Assembly: GCF_030384665.1 (NCBI RefSeq)
Contig: NC_083678.1
Coordinates: forward strand, 310,001 to 374,000
Direction of reading: 5' to 3'
From: Lodderomyces elongisporus
Taxonomy: Eukaryota; Ascomycota; Pichiomycetes; Serinales; Debaryomycetaceae
DNA: 64,000 nucleotides
Shown: positions 42,513 through 52,646 of the stretch, piece by piece
Layout: every line of letters starts with the position of its first letter
Position numbering within the stretch: position 1 is the stretch's first letter
Translations under genes and position numbers: made by a program
Notes under the pieces: model-generated
Seen by the model: only the letters and a program-made list of their open reading frames with translations
Told to the model about the DNA's origin: nothing
Databases searched by the model: none

Positions 42513-43577
42513 CTATAAATTCGGAATCTCATTATATTCTAATGAATTGTATGACCATCTGTTTCTGCCGTTGACTTTAGGCAAGTACTTATACTTGACA
42601 AAGATGAAAAATATCAATGATAATATTGCACCTCCAATCAAGTCTACGAAATAATGATGAGTCAAGTACATTGTACTCCACCATAGCCATGAGGCGTAGA
42701 AAAACCAAAGCCATTTGAGTTGTGGAAAAAGATATGTCATAAACAAGACCTCCATAATACAACATCCTGAGTGTAATGATGGGAATGCTCCAAATATCAC
42801 CGGCGACGTGCTGAATCCGGTAGTGTACATGTCAAAGCCCAACAACTCGTCGATTCTTCCTAATCCACCTGGTGAACCACTCATGGAGTAGTTGGCTGGG
42901 TTCAAGCCGTATTTATTCTTGTACCAAGGTGGTGCTGAAGGGAAGGACATTTGGATGATCACACCAATCAAATTCATGTATCCAAATGCAAATCCAAAGG
43001 ATCTCAAGGTTGTTGGTGGCGCGAATAAAAAGATTATGGCTGCAACCACAAATGGTGCGCCAAAGTGGAATAGACCATAGGGCAACCAAGCCAAGATGTC
43101 CAAGGGAGTGTTGTGACCTTTGGCCAAGACGTTGGATAAGTCGTCGCTATACAATATTGTTTCCATTGCTGGTAGCACCTTAACGGAGATAACAGGTTTC
43201 CAATCGTGAGGAATTTTGGCACATGTGAAGTAGAATGCAAGCCATGTCAAGATAGGTAATGCAGGAAGGAAGAATTGCGAGGTCATGGGTACGGAAAGAA
43301 TGGTCAATAATGCAATTATTACGGGTAATTTATAGATTATGGATGCAGGGTATATGGCAAACACAAACACTAGAGTCGATGTCAAAAAGCCATAGTGAAA
43401 CATCTCACCTCTAGTCCATTTGTGATGGCGTAGCTGTTGTATTGAAGTTCTAATATTTGTATCAGTTACCAAGTCTGGTAATGTGGAGGTTGGTGATTTT
43501 TCCAGTAGAAAGTAGCGATAGAATAAGTTATACGGCTTATGGACCGGCGAATTGGACCGTGTCATTGTTCGTGACAT
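42513..43577 (-). CDS. AUR1: Inositol phosphorylceramide synthase catalytic subunit Aur1
   Basis: A 354-residue Golgi membrane enzyme from the ATG at 43577; eight further codons begin with TTG. Aur1 transfers inositol phosphate from phosphatidylinositol to ceramide. It is essential in fungi and is the target of aureobasidin A. Conserved text: TSQFFLPALPILTW (99-112), KVLPAMETILY (133-143), LDILAWLPYGLFHFGAPFVVA, FPSAPPWYK (212-220), and GSPGGLGRID (234-243). The lipid-phosphatase-like active site includes FPSLHSG with His269, and HHYFVD with His308 and Asp312. The protein stops about eight residues after the conserved WSY-x-S segment (341-345), so the cytosolic C-terminal tail of about 50 residues in S. 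cerevisiae, and longer in C. albicans, is missing. The DNA beyond the stop is low complexity. Confidence 0.96.
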   Translation of the reverse strand: MSRTMTRSNSPVHKPYNLFYRYFLLEKSPTSTLPDLVTDTNIRTSIQQLRHHKWTRGEMFHYGFLTSTLVFVFAIYPASIIYKLPVIIALLTILSVPMTSQFFLPALPILTWLAFYFTCAKIPHDWKPVISVKVLPAMETILYSDDLSNVLAKGHNTPLDILAWLPYGLFHFGAPFVVAAIIFLFAPPTTLRSFGFAFGYMNLIGVIIQMSFPSAPPWYKNKYGLNPANYSMSGSPGGLGRIDELLGFDMYTTGFSTSPVIFGAFPSLHSGCCIMEVLFMTYLFPQLKWLWFFYASWLWWSTMYLTHHYFVDLIGGAILSLIFFIFVKYKYLPKVNGRNRWSYNSLEYNEIPNL

Positions 43578-44792
43578 TGTTGGAGGAAAGGATGAAAGCA
43601 AGTGTTTCCTTCTACTCGTTGTTGTAGGATTTGCAAAAATTTTGTAAAAAGAAGAAAGAAAAAAAAAAAAAAAGAAAAAACGGGCTTTATCGGTGGTGAT
43701 CAGAATGGTGGTTCTACTTCTTTTTTAATGTTTCTGTGGTAGACGATGATGATGGTGGTGATGGTGGTGGTAGTGGTGGTGGTAGTGGTGGTGGTAGTGG
43801 TGATTGTTGTGACTGAAACGCGAATCGGATGTGATGGATCAAGTAGGAACCAAAAAAAAAAAAAGTAAAAAACTCCAACAGCCGAGAAACCAGAAATAAA
43901 AATAATAAAAAAAAAAGAAATTTAAAAAAATGTTAACAAGCGAGACATCAAAACAGAAAACAGAAAACAGAAAACAGAGAACCGAAATTTGCAATTTGCA
44001 ATTTGCAATTGTAGTTCTTGACACATTTCCCCCTAATCCAATTGATGAATGGTTGAGTTTTTTCATTTTTAGGAAAAAGGCGTATCTTTGGACTATTGTA
44101 ATGTGTACACCTATACCATATTGTTCAGATATCGACCTCTTTTTTTTTTGTCTGGTATGTTTATCTCTATTGCTTAGTCCTTCCCATTTCTTACCAAGAT
44201 TGATCTAGTGGTGAATACTACACCCAATTAAGTTCAAATTTATTCATCCTACTTGTGATTGATGATATTCTTAGAAGCCAATTTTTTTTGTCCCTTTTTT
44301 CTTTCCTTGCTTCCTTTTCAAAGTAACATTCTACGTAGACGAGTCACCTTTTCAATATACATTATAAGGATCTTTCAATGTATCACCAACATCGTTTTTT
44401 TTTCTTTGATGATTCTTCTTAGCTAACCGTAAATTTGAGACATTCTTCAAGACCCTTATCTCACCACCTTTATATGGCAAACATTACTTCCTACACAACA
44501 TGTCCATCTTCAGATTTTTGTTTTTTTTGTTTTTTTTTTTGTTTTTGCAACGTGGATGCAAGTCGCCGCGACATGAATTAGAAATAAAAAATAAAAAAAT
44601 AAAAAATAAAAAAACGGTGAACCTTTGGATTTCATGCGCTTTCATTGCTTTCTCATCAACCTCAATTGTTATACCAATTGCTACACCAATTCAACCTTTT
44701 AAATCACCTTTTACAACACATACGTTTTTTTTTATTTTATTTTTTTTTCAAAAAAAAATCTCACAATCCCGTTTTTTTAGACTCAATTTACA
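43578..44792. promoter_or_regulatory. 1.2 kb divergent spacer between AUR1 and the epimerase gene
   Basis: It contains a (GGT)n-type tract at about 43750-43803, an AGAAAAC repeat near 43952-43978, an AATTTGC repeat near 43987-44010 and T-rich tracts before the epimerase ATG. No supported gene; a 92-codon frame at 43930 crosses repeats and T-runs and resembles nothing. Confidence 0.5.
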
Positions 44793-45692
44793 ATGCCTGT
44801 TGAAGAACTTGACGATAAAGTTATTCTCACTGATCCATCCAACGCAAAGAACACTGCAACGATTCTCAAATACGGAGCAACTGTTATTTCATGGAAGAAC
44901 CAAGATGAAGAAAAGCTTTGGCTTTCTAGTGCGGCCCATTTAGATGGCTCTAAGCCTGTTCGTGGTGGTATCCCGCTTGTGTTCCCCGTATTTGGAAAAC
45001 AGTCCGACTCGACGCATCCAACTTATAAGCTTCCACAACATGGATTTGCCAGAAACTCAACATGGGAGTTTCTTGGTCAGACTACAGAAAGTCCAGTGAC
45101 GGTGCAATTTGGCTTGGGTCCAGAGAACATTCCTAGTGAAGCACAATCAGCATGGCCATATGACTTTACCTTGATCCTTACTGTTTCGCTCGCTGACGAT
45201 AAGCTTTCCACTGCAATTGAAGTTGAAAACACCGGCAAAGAGGCATTTGAATTCAACTGGTTATTCCACACCTATTACAAGATCCACGATATCACTGATA
45301 CATTGGTGAATAACCTCGTTGATCAACATTGTTACGATCAACTCATCAAGGAGACATATACCGAAAAAGCACCGGCAATTTCATTCCACGAGGAATTCGA
45401 TAGAAAGTACTTGAATATTGATGAAAGAAAAACATTACAAGTTATCGACAAGGGTAAAGTGTTGTTCAATTTGCATAGGACAAATTTGCCTGATTCTGTG
45501 GTTTGGAACCCATGGACCAAAAAGGCAGAGGGTATGGCAGACTTTGAACCTAAAAATGGATTCCATCAAATGCTTTGTGTAGAGCCCGGACATGTCAACT
45601 CAATGATTATGTTGCCACCAGGTGATAAATGGAAAGGAGAGCAAGAGATTACTGTTGGTGGCGAAATCAAGATCCAAGCAAACATTTTTTAG
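44793..45692 (+). CDS. Glucose-6-phosphate 1-epimerase (YMR099C family)
   Basis: A 299-residue cytosolic enzyme of the aldose-1-epimerase-like (galactose mutarotase) fold. It interconverts the alpha and beta anomers of glucose 6-phosphate and similar hexose 6-phosphates. Motifs: KYGATVISWKN (26-36), VRGGIPLVFPVFG (56-68), LPQHGFARNSTWEF (80-93), His159 in NWLFHTYYKI and Glu264 in CVEPGHV. The last two correspond in both motif and numbering to the catalytic pair of the yeast YMR099C enzyme. The length matches the family and there are no insertions, unlike most other proteins in this window. The ATG at 44793 is the only sensible start. The gene ends 237 bases from the stop of the convergent gene on its right. 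Confidence 0.95.
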   Translation: MPVEELDDKVILTDPSNAKNTATILKYGATVISWKNQDEEKLWLSSAAHLDGSKPVRGGIPLVFPVFGKQSDSTHPTYKLPQHGFARNSTWEFLGQTTESPVTVQFGLGPENIPSEAQSAWPYDFTLILTVSLADDKLSTAIEVENTGKEAFEFNWLFHTYYKIHDITDTLVNNLVDQHCYDQLIKETYTEKAPAISFHEEFDRKYLNIDERKTLQVIDKGKVLFNLHRTNLPDSVVWNPWTKKAEGMADFEPKNGFHQMLCVEPGHVNSMIMLPPGDKWKGEQEITVGGEIKIQANIF

Positions 45693-45929
45693 AGGCTAAA
45701 CCAGTATCATTAGTGAAATTTTTTCTATTAAGCGGGGAAAGAGAAGGGGAAAGAGGAGGAGGAGGAGGAGGCAGGGAAAGTGCTTTGCAATATAATAGAG
45801 CTTCTATACATATAAATGAAGAATGTCAATTAAGCTGGAATGAGCAAAACTAAATATCCAGTATCAAGTATTTGTTTATTTGTTTATTTGTTTATTCTAT
45901 ACAATATACGAAGGGGTGCAATAGTCACT

Positions 45930-47699
45930 TCAATTGAACCGTTCTTTAAATCTCTGGAATTTATTTAGTGATTTTTGTGATGACGATACCGTAGGTTTGT
46001 AGTACAATGAGAATGGTTGTGGTATTGTTACTGATTTTGACTTGGTCATTGCAGGTTGTTGATGGTTAGCACAGGAGCCATTAGTTGATGATACTAGACT
46101 AGCTCCACTGCTAATGCTGCGGCACTCACCGCCAGCAATGGGTGTATGCATAGATCTTGTGCTAGAGTTTCTCGGTATTTCACTACTAGCAAAACGTTGC
46201 TTTGTTGAGCTGGTCAGCTTGAATGTTGAAAATGATTTGGAAGGGCTGATCCTGGCTAATCCTGGTTGGGTGGATGCGGTATTTGAAGACGGTGTAATCT
46301 TTTGATACAAAGTCGGTGGGTTCATTGAGCCCAGTGGAGCTGGTAGATTATTAGCTACTTTATGCGAGGTATGATCAGAGTGTGAAATCGATGGTTTGGA
46401 ACCAAATTTTGAATAATGCAAGTTGGTGTTGGTGTTGGTGTTTGTATTGGACAGTATTTGGGTTTGGAATTGAAATTGAGCTGGAGAAACCATAGACTTA
46501 TTGTTATTGTTATTATAGGAATCATCTTTTGAAGATATTTGCGAAATCAGTGGTTTTTTATTTAATTGTGGAATTGACAGTTTGCGCTGTAGTGTAGGAA
46601 ATCCGGGTTTCTTTTGTAATTGTGGGATCGATGTTTTCTTTTGCAATTGTGGGATGGAAGGCTTTTTAGAGAGTGTACTGTATTGGCTTAAGCTTGGTGG
46701 TTTTGCCTTGATAGGCGAAGATTGCTCTTGCAGAGTTGAATGGGGAATCACTCCGGCTAATTGCAACGAGCTAGGTCGTTTATTAAGTTTGGGTTTGTTT
46801 TTCATGTTTGGTGGTAATGTTGGAGGTGCGATATTTTCCTTATTGGGGGAGCCATCTTCAGTTGTTTGTCTCAACATTGAGTGTAAATTGAAGGAGCCTT
46901 TACTTGGTGAGATCTTGTTGGGTGATACTTTTCTTGAAAATTCCAATCGATTTTCTTGATCTGTGTACGAAAAAGATTCTGCCATTGTGTGTAGCATTGG
47001 GATGGCAACAATCTCGTTATTTGCATTGAGCGTTCTCCTTCTCTTTGTTGACGACATCATTGTTGTGTTTGCATCTTCTTTCTCATTCTGTTGTTTCTGT
47101 GGAGATGGGGTTTTATGTACTGAGTAATGCAGGTTTATAGAGTCCATTTGTTTGAACTTGGTCATGTGGATTCCACTATATCGTTTGTTTCTTCTTCTGG
47201 TGACTTGGTCTGCATAGTTTTTATTTGGTGATGAAGATGCTGAAGATGTTGATGCTGAAGATGCTGAGGACTTGGTAAGGTATGTGAGTTGTTGTGCTCG
47301 ATTGCTTAGTTCTGATAGCACGTTATTTGTAATTTTGTGTGAATACCCCTTCTCGTACATTGTGGATGCTGTTGGAGACGAGTTTAGTTCGCCAATCCTG
47401 GGGTATGTCTGGTGTTGGTGTTGGTGTTGGTGTTGATGCTGAATATCATCTTTTGTGCTATATGGTTCAGTAAAAGATAATGTATGTGTTTCCGTTGTTG
47501 ATGCTGGAGCAGAAGGTGTGGGGTTCAATGTGAGGTCTCTAAATTGTTTGATGGGAGTCGTTATCGAAACACGGTTGTGATGTGGATATGTTATTGTGTT
47601 AGTTGTGTTAGTTGTGGTGGTTGATGTTGTTGTTGTTGTTGTTGCTGCTGTTGTTGTTGACGATGACGGTAACAATGTCAAGGGTAATGTTTCTGTCAT
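45930..47699 (-). CDS. Unrecognised S/T-rich protein with CDK-type sites, KEN box and SIPQLQKK repeats
   Basis: A 589-residue protein from the ATG at 47699; nine further codons begin with GTG. I do not recognise a family. It is probably disordered: Thr-, Gln-His- and Ser-Ala-rich N-terminus, N-rich middle and Ser-rich end. The most conserved-looking part is the RRRNKRYSGIHMTKF block followed by MDSINLHYSVHKTPSP (about 175-205). Several S-P-x-K sequences (SPNK three times, SPSK, SPIK) match the full CDK consensus, and SPNKENIAP contains a KEN box (46833-46841), a recognition signal for APC/C-Cdh1. A middle segment has five imperfect copies of a SIPQLQKK-like repeat (46550-46680). These features suggest a cell-cycle-controlled protein, but that is inference. 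Confidence 0.65.
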   Translation of the reverse strand: MTETLPLTLLPSSSTTTAATTTTTTSTTTTNTTNTITYPHHNRVSITTPIKQFRDLTLNPTPSAPASTTETHTLSFTEPYSTKDDIQHQHQHQHQHQTYPRIGELNSSPTASTMYEKGYSHKITNNVLSELSNRAQQLTYLTKSSASSASTSSASSSPNKNYADQVTRRRNKRYSGIHMTKFKQMDSINLHYSVHKTPSPQKQQNEKEDANTTMMSSTKRRRTLNANNEIVAIPMLHTMAESFSYTDQENRLEFSRKVSPNKISPSKGSFNLHSMLRQTTEDGSPNKENIAPPTLPPNMKNKPKLNKRPSSLQLAGVIPHSTLQEQSSPIKAKPPSLSQYSTLSKKPSIPQLQKKTSIPQLQKKPGFPTLQRKLSIPQLNKKPLISQISSKDDSYNNNNNKSMVSPAQFQFQTQILSNTNTNTNTNLHYSKFGSKPSISHSDHTSHKVANNLPAPLGSMNPPTLYQKITPSSNTASTQPGLARISPSKSFSTFKLTSSTKQRFASSEIPRNSSTRSMHTPIAGGECRSISSGASLVSSTNGSCANHQQPAMTKSKSVTIPQPFSLYYKPTVSSSQKSLNKFQRFKERFN

Positions 47700-48849
47700 T
47701 TGCTTTACTTGTGTATATAAGTTCACCTCTTTGATTTTAATATAACTTGAGTCAAATAATGGATAGTCTGATCAAAAAAATGAAAAAACGGAAAACAAAA
47801 GAAATAGAAAAATTTTTTGGATATCAAGAATCTGTTTAAAGAAATCAAAAAAAAAGCCTTTTTTCTAGTTTAGTCGAGTAGGGGTGGGGTGGAAGGAAAG
47901 AAGGTAATGATATCTCTTAACCCTTTGCTACTGCTGCTGCTGCTGCTACTGCTACTGCTGCTACTTCTTCTTCTTTAATTTTTTTTTGAAGAGTTGTGCT
48001 CTTTAATTCTTCTTTGTGTGTAGTTCTTTACTTATTATGAACGGTGAAGAGGTTCAAGATTGAAATGTTTGTATAAAATTGGTTTGGTAAAGCCCATCCA
48101 CAAAAGTAGTATTTTTGGTTGATTACCATTTAGGGCAAATTATAAACACAGGAAGTAGGAGGGAATTAAAATAAATAAAAAAATAAAAAAATAGTTGTAT
48201 ATTGTTCACGTGCTTTTCACGTGTATGATATTAATAATAATAATAATATTATTAATACTTTTTTTCACATCTTAGTTGGGTTGAGAATAAGTGCAAAAAA
48301 AAAAAAAAAATTATTTGTCCTTTTTTTTTCCAATTAAATGATGAATGCAGTGGAGACTGAGATTGCGATATATCATACACTCACACACAAACACACTAGA
48401 TTTTTGTAGGACTTGTGAAGTATTGGGTCAGATTAAGCTGATGTTGAAGTTACTTCCATTTGGGTCCATTGAGTGTCTAGATTTTTTTTTTTTTTTTTTT
48501 TGTTCTTTTTCTATTTCTGTTTTGCAACTCTAATATTGAAGGTAGATCAAAAGACTTTTGATAGTGTGCGCAGACATTTTTGTAGAGCTTTGATGCAAAA
48601 TTTTTATACAAGGAGTGATGAAAAAAAAAGTTGGTAAAGACATTAAAGGTTGTGAAACTCATTTTGCTTTTTACTTCTTTAGCTTCTTCCTTTGCTTTGT
48701 TTACTACTTTCATTACTCTTATTTTTTTAGCAAAATACAAGGGATGCAAGAGCAAAAAAAAACAAAAAGAAAAAAAGAAAAAAAAAAAAAGAAAAAAAAG
48801 GTTTACATTCCCCTACTTGTTGATGTAGATGTGGATGTAAGAGACAGGT

Positions 48850-48852
<3 letters not shown>

Positions 48853-48886
<34 letters not shown>
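48853..48886 (+). repeat. (AG)17 dinucleotide tract
   Basis: A perfect AG repeat in the 4.9 kb spacer. A second, imperfect one lies at about 49225-49242. Confidence 0.9.
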
Positions 48887-48888
<2 letters not shown>

Positions 48889-49447
48889 AGCTTATCTCCC
48901 TTATCTGCGTGCTATGATAATCCCTTGAGTAAAAGAAGGAACGTAAAGGAAAGTGAAGTATAGAAATAGTAGAGGGTTCAACCATACTCTGTTAACCGCG
49001 GGTTATTCCAGACTTGTGTTGTTGTTTGTTGTTTGTTGTTTGTTCTTCTTCTTCTTCTTCTTCTTTGGTCGATGATTGTGAAGCTATGCGAAGAAGATTG
49101 TTTGTTGTATATAGGAGTTAATGCAAATTGGGTTATAAGCAAAGTATGTATAGTTTAGAGAAGAGAACATCTATCAAAAGAAAAAAAAAGAAAAGATTTG
49201 AGATGTGGGGCAATAAAGTGGGGGTGGAGAGAGAGAGAGAGAAGGAGAAAGTCAAGAGGAATGTCATAGTGTTGATCTTTTTTTTTTTCTTTTCTGTAAA
49301 GGAAAATGTCAATTATAAGAAAGCACAATATGTTGAAGAGAGAAAAAGGGTGCACAATATATAACAACTTTAGCATCGTCTGGTGACTGTTATTTGTTAT
49401 TGTTACTGGTTTTTACTTGTTCTTAATTTTATTTTCTTTTTTGAGTC

Positions 49448-49474
49448 GGGGGGGGGGGGGGGGGGGGGGGGGGG
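49448..49474 (+). repeat. 27-base poly-G run
   Basis: An uninterrupted G run of 27 bases, followed by AAAGGAAGAGGGGAGG. It is rare in an AT-rich genome and able to form quadruplex structure. The length may be approximate because homopolymers are sequencing-prone. Confidence 0.8.
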
Positions 49475-50000
49475 AAAGGAAGAGGGGAGGTAAGGAATAA
49501 ATACAATTTTGTTAGTTGTGATATGGTGAAATCTACAAGAGAGAGAACAAAATAAAACTCCGGACTCCGAGGTCTCGAAAGAGCTTTTCTTTTTTGTTGC
49601 TGTTGTTGTTGTTGTTCTTAGTGCTAATATGATTTTCTTCTATAGTTCCTTTATCATTTATCTTCCCTTTTTTGGCATTCTTTATGTTTAAAGGAGATTA
49701 TTGATGATGATGGTAGTAGCAGTGGTAGTGGGTAGGGAAGTAATGTATTTCTTGTCCATTCAATCCATTGTCCAATTTGTAATATTTTTTCTTTCTTCTT
49801 TTGTTTATTTTTGATTCTCTCTTTCTCTCTCTCTCTTTTACTCATTAGTAGTTGTGTTGTTGTTGCCATGTGAAAAGAAGAAGAAGAAGAAGGTTTCGGA
49901 TGGATGGATGGATGGAGAGGAAGAAGAAGAAGCAGCAGCAGAAAAGGAGGAGGAGCAGAAAAAAAAAAAAAGAAGAAAACAAACCTCTCGGAGTTTCTAC

Positions 50001-50048
50001 TTTTTTATTTTTTATTTTTTATTTTTTATTTTTTATTTTTTATTTTTT
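50001..50048 (+). repeat. (TTTTTTA) heptamer repeat, about 7 copies
   Basis: Regular 7-base spacing of single A residues in a T run, non-coding. Confidence 0.9.
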
Positions 50049-50606
50049 AAAATATAAATTTTAGTATATGTTAATATGAACAAAGAAGGAATAAAAGAGG
50101 AGAAGAATTCTTCACTCTTCACTCTTCTTCTTTTTCTAAATTTCAGGATTAGACGCATTAAAAAAAAAAGTCTTTATGTGAGTTTAGCCACGGGTCAATA
50201 TGGATTATTAGAAATAGAGGAGTAAGCAGAATAGACTGAAACTGTGATGCATAGAATGAGGAAGAAGAGAGGAGGAGGAGGAGGAGGAGAAGAAGAAATT
50301 GAAGAAGAAGAAGCAAGTGTAAATTTAAAAGAGATAAAGAGAGACTCTATGCTTTATTAAAGTTTGGTCAATAGGTTGAGATGCTGATACGGGAACAAAC
50401 AGTGAGGGGAGATGTATGCTACTCATTCCCAATATCATCTTCATCATCTGTTAATGTAAATGAACTGTGTATTGAAAGAGATGGAGAAAAGAGGAGGAGG
50501 AGAAGAAGGAGGAGGTAGTGCTGTAGGGTACACGCAAAGGAAGAAAAGCAAAGGTTTGTAGCGCAGTTGCTTCCTCGATCACTTTCTTTCCCCCCCCCCC
50601 ACTCAG

Positions 50607-50644
50607 TCACTCACTCACTCACTCACTCACTCACTCACTCACTC
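50607..50644 (+). repeat. (ACTC)n tetramer repeat after an 11-base C run
   Basis: The C run at 50590-50600 precedes a near-perfect tetranucleotide array. Confidence 0.9.
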
Positions 50645-52646
50645 GCCATCTCCTCTTTCTCGGTGCCGTACCACGGGAAATTCAGGAGAGAAAACAGATA
50701 ACACAAACAACAACTAACAATAATTTCTATATAGCCATTGCTTCAACTTTGACTTTTATTCCTCTTCCTCTTCTTCTTATTGTTTTGTATATCTTTCTAT
50801 TCTTTTTTTTTTTTTTCACACGACAAGTATACAAAATAGTCAGAACCAATAATTAGTGTATATGGTAAACAGTTGGTAAGAGAGGGCCTTTTTTACTAAA
50901 AATTCTTTTTTGTTTCAAAAAAAAAAAAAAAAATAGCTCGGTTAAATTCCCACCATATCTTGTACTGTACTGTTTTAGAGTTCTATTATATTGACTCCTC
51001 TTTTCCCTTATTCCCTTTTTCCTTTGTACTAACAGAAGAACTCTCGGAGAATACAAAAGGAACTAAACCCAACTGCTAATATTGTTTCCGACTTTCTCCA
51101 TTGCACCCCATCTGCTCTTATCTTCGAGGAAGCAAAACAAAAAAAAAACAAAAAAAGAAACAAAAGTAATACCCATTAAGAGACATTCACATTTTGTTGA
51201 AAGAAAGGGCTCTCGGAGCAAAAAAAGCAAAGTCCATTCGTTATAGAAGAAAAAGTGGGATCTACACCTATTATTTTTAATCTGGTTCGCATTAAGTCCA
51301 TTTTTTTATATATTTTTTCTTGTTGGACCGAGGAGGGAAGAGTCATTTACGTTGTGTGACTCAAATACATTTTCCTTGTCTCTCAAAGCATTGGTCTACT
51401 TTGAAGATTGCCCCCCAAAAAATAATTAGAACAAAAGATAGAGAATGAGAATGAGAATGAAGTAAACAGACTAGAAGAACATAAACTAGTAACTATGGGG
51501 ATAACCATACACACTAGTATGAATCTATACTAGTCATCACCAATGTAATCTTCTTTTTCTTTTTTATCTTTTCTTTCAAACTCAACCAAACTACTTAATT
51601 ATAGAAAGACATACAGTATAGAAAAAAAAAACAGCATACAAAAACAATAAGGAAAATCACATGAGGAGTAATCCGAGGTAACAAAATATCACTCGGTTTG
51701 TAGCATTGATAAGCGTGTAGGGAGGAAAATAAAAAAAAAAGAACACATGTAGGAGTCAAGGTGAATACACACACTGTAACAACAAGTATACTCCGAATAC
51801 ATAAATATATAAATATATAAATATATATTTATACTGAAAGAGTGAGAGACTAATATCACACTGTGCACTAACTGCGACACTACATATAAGTGTATCTCCT
51901 CAATTCTTTTTAACATTTCAATTTACAAAGTGTATATGCTCCTAACCAATACATTATATCAGAGTTAAATTACTAGAAAAGAAAATTAGAGAGAGAAAAA
52001 AAGAAAAACGGTTAGAAGGTGTATGGGCTATATGTGTGGTTGATAGTATGGTAATATTTTTTTTATTTTATTTGAAAAAAAATTTCATTTGTCCTGGAAA
52101 CAGCAACAATAATTTATGACAGAGGGGAAAGGCTGTTCCGAGAAACTGTTTTGTCTCTCTCTCTTTCTCTTTCTCCCCGCTTTTATTGTGACACTTTTTT
52201 TTTTACCCCCCCCCGCCCTCTGTCTCTCTCTGTCTCCCCCTCCACCGGATTTATGGATTTTTTTTTTTATTTTTTTTTTTTATTTTATTTATTTTTTATT
52301 TAATTTTTTTTAATTGTTCTTTCCATTCCGTTTACCCCATTGCCTATGGAACCTTTTCTGCATTTCAAGAATGTGATTCATGAGTCTTTGCTGTAGCCCT
52401 ATTGTTTATTTAAGGAATCAGCAGCAGCAGCAGCACCATCTCTCTCTCTCTCTAAATATATATACCACCATGATTTCCCAACATTTTACCGAAAAGTTTT
52501 TACCAAAACAGTCTTTACCACTAAATAGTTGAATTTTTTTTGTTTAATTTTCCTCTATTTTAAAGTTTCTCATCACACATACACACATAGACAAACACAC
52601 ACATACCCACACACACACATATATATATATATACAACTAAAAAAAA

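Larger units (their letters stand above)
49985..51218 (+). promoter_or_regulatory. Three copies of CTCTCGGAG
   Basis: The identical 9-mer occurs at 49985-49993, 51041-51049 and 51210-51218, with related CTCCGAG at 49565-49571 and CCGAG variants near 51331, 51671 and 52134. CGG-containing repeated sites are the usual targets of zinc-cluster proteins, and the next gene encodes one. The regulatory role is inferred. Confidence 0.4.
47700..52646. promoter_or_regulatory. 4.9 kb divergent spacer upstream of the double-cluster regulator
   Basis: This is the longest spacer in the window. It is dense in simple repeats: (CTG)n near 47933-47962, (AG)17 at 48853-48886, G27 at 49448-49474, (TTTTTTA)n at 50001-50048 and (ACTC)n at 50607-50644. 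It has two CACGTG boxes (48207-48212 and 48218-48223) and the 9-mer CTCTCGGAG three times. A TATATATATATA tract lies at 52619-52632, just before the ATG at 52647. Frames of 60-100 codons are mostly poly-K, poly-E or poly-F. Yeast regulators with complex control often have upstream regions of this size; a long 5' leader or a non-coding RNA is possible but unproven. Confidence 0.55.
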
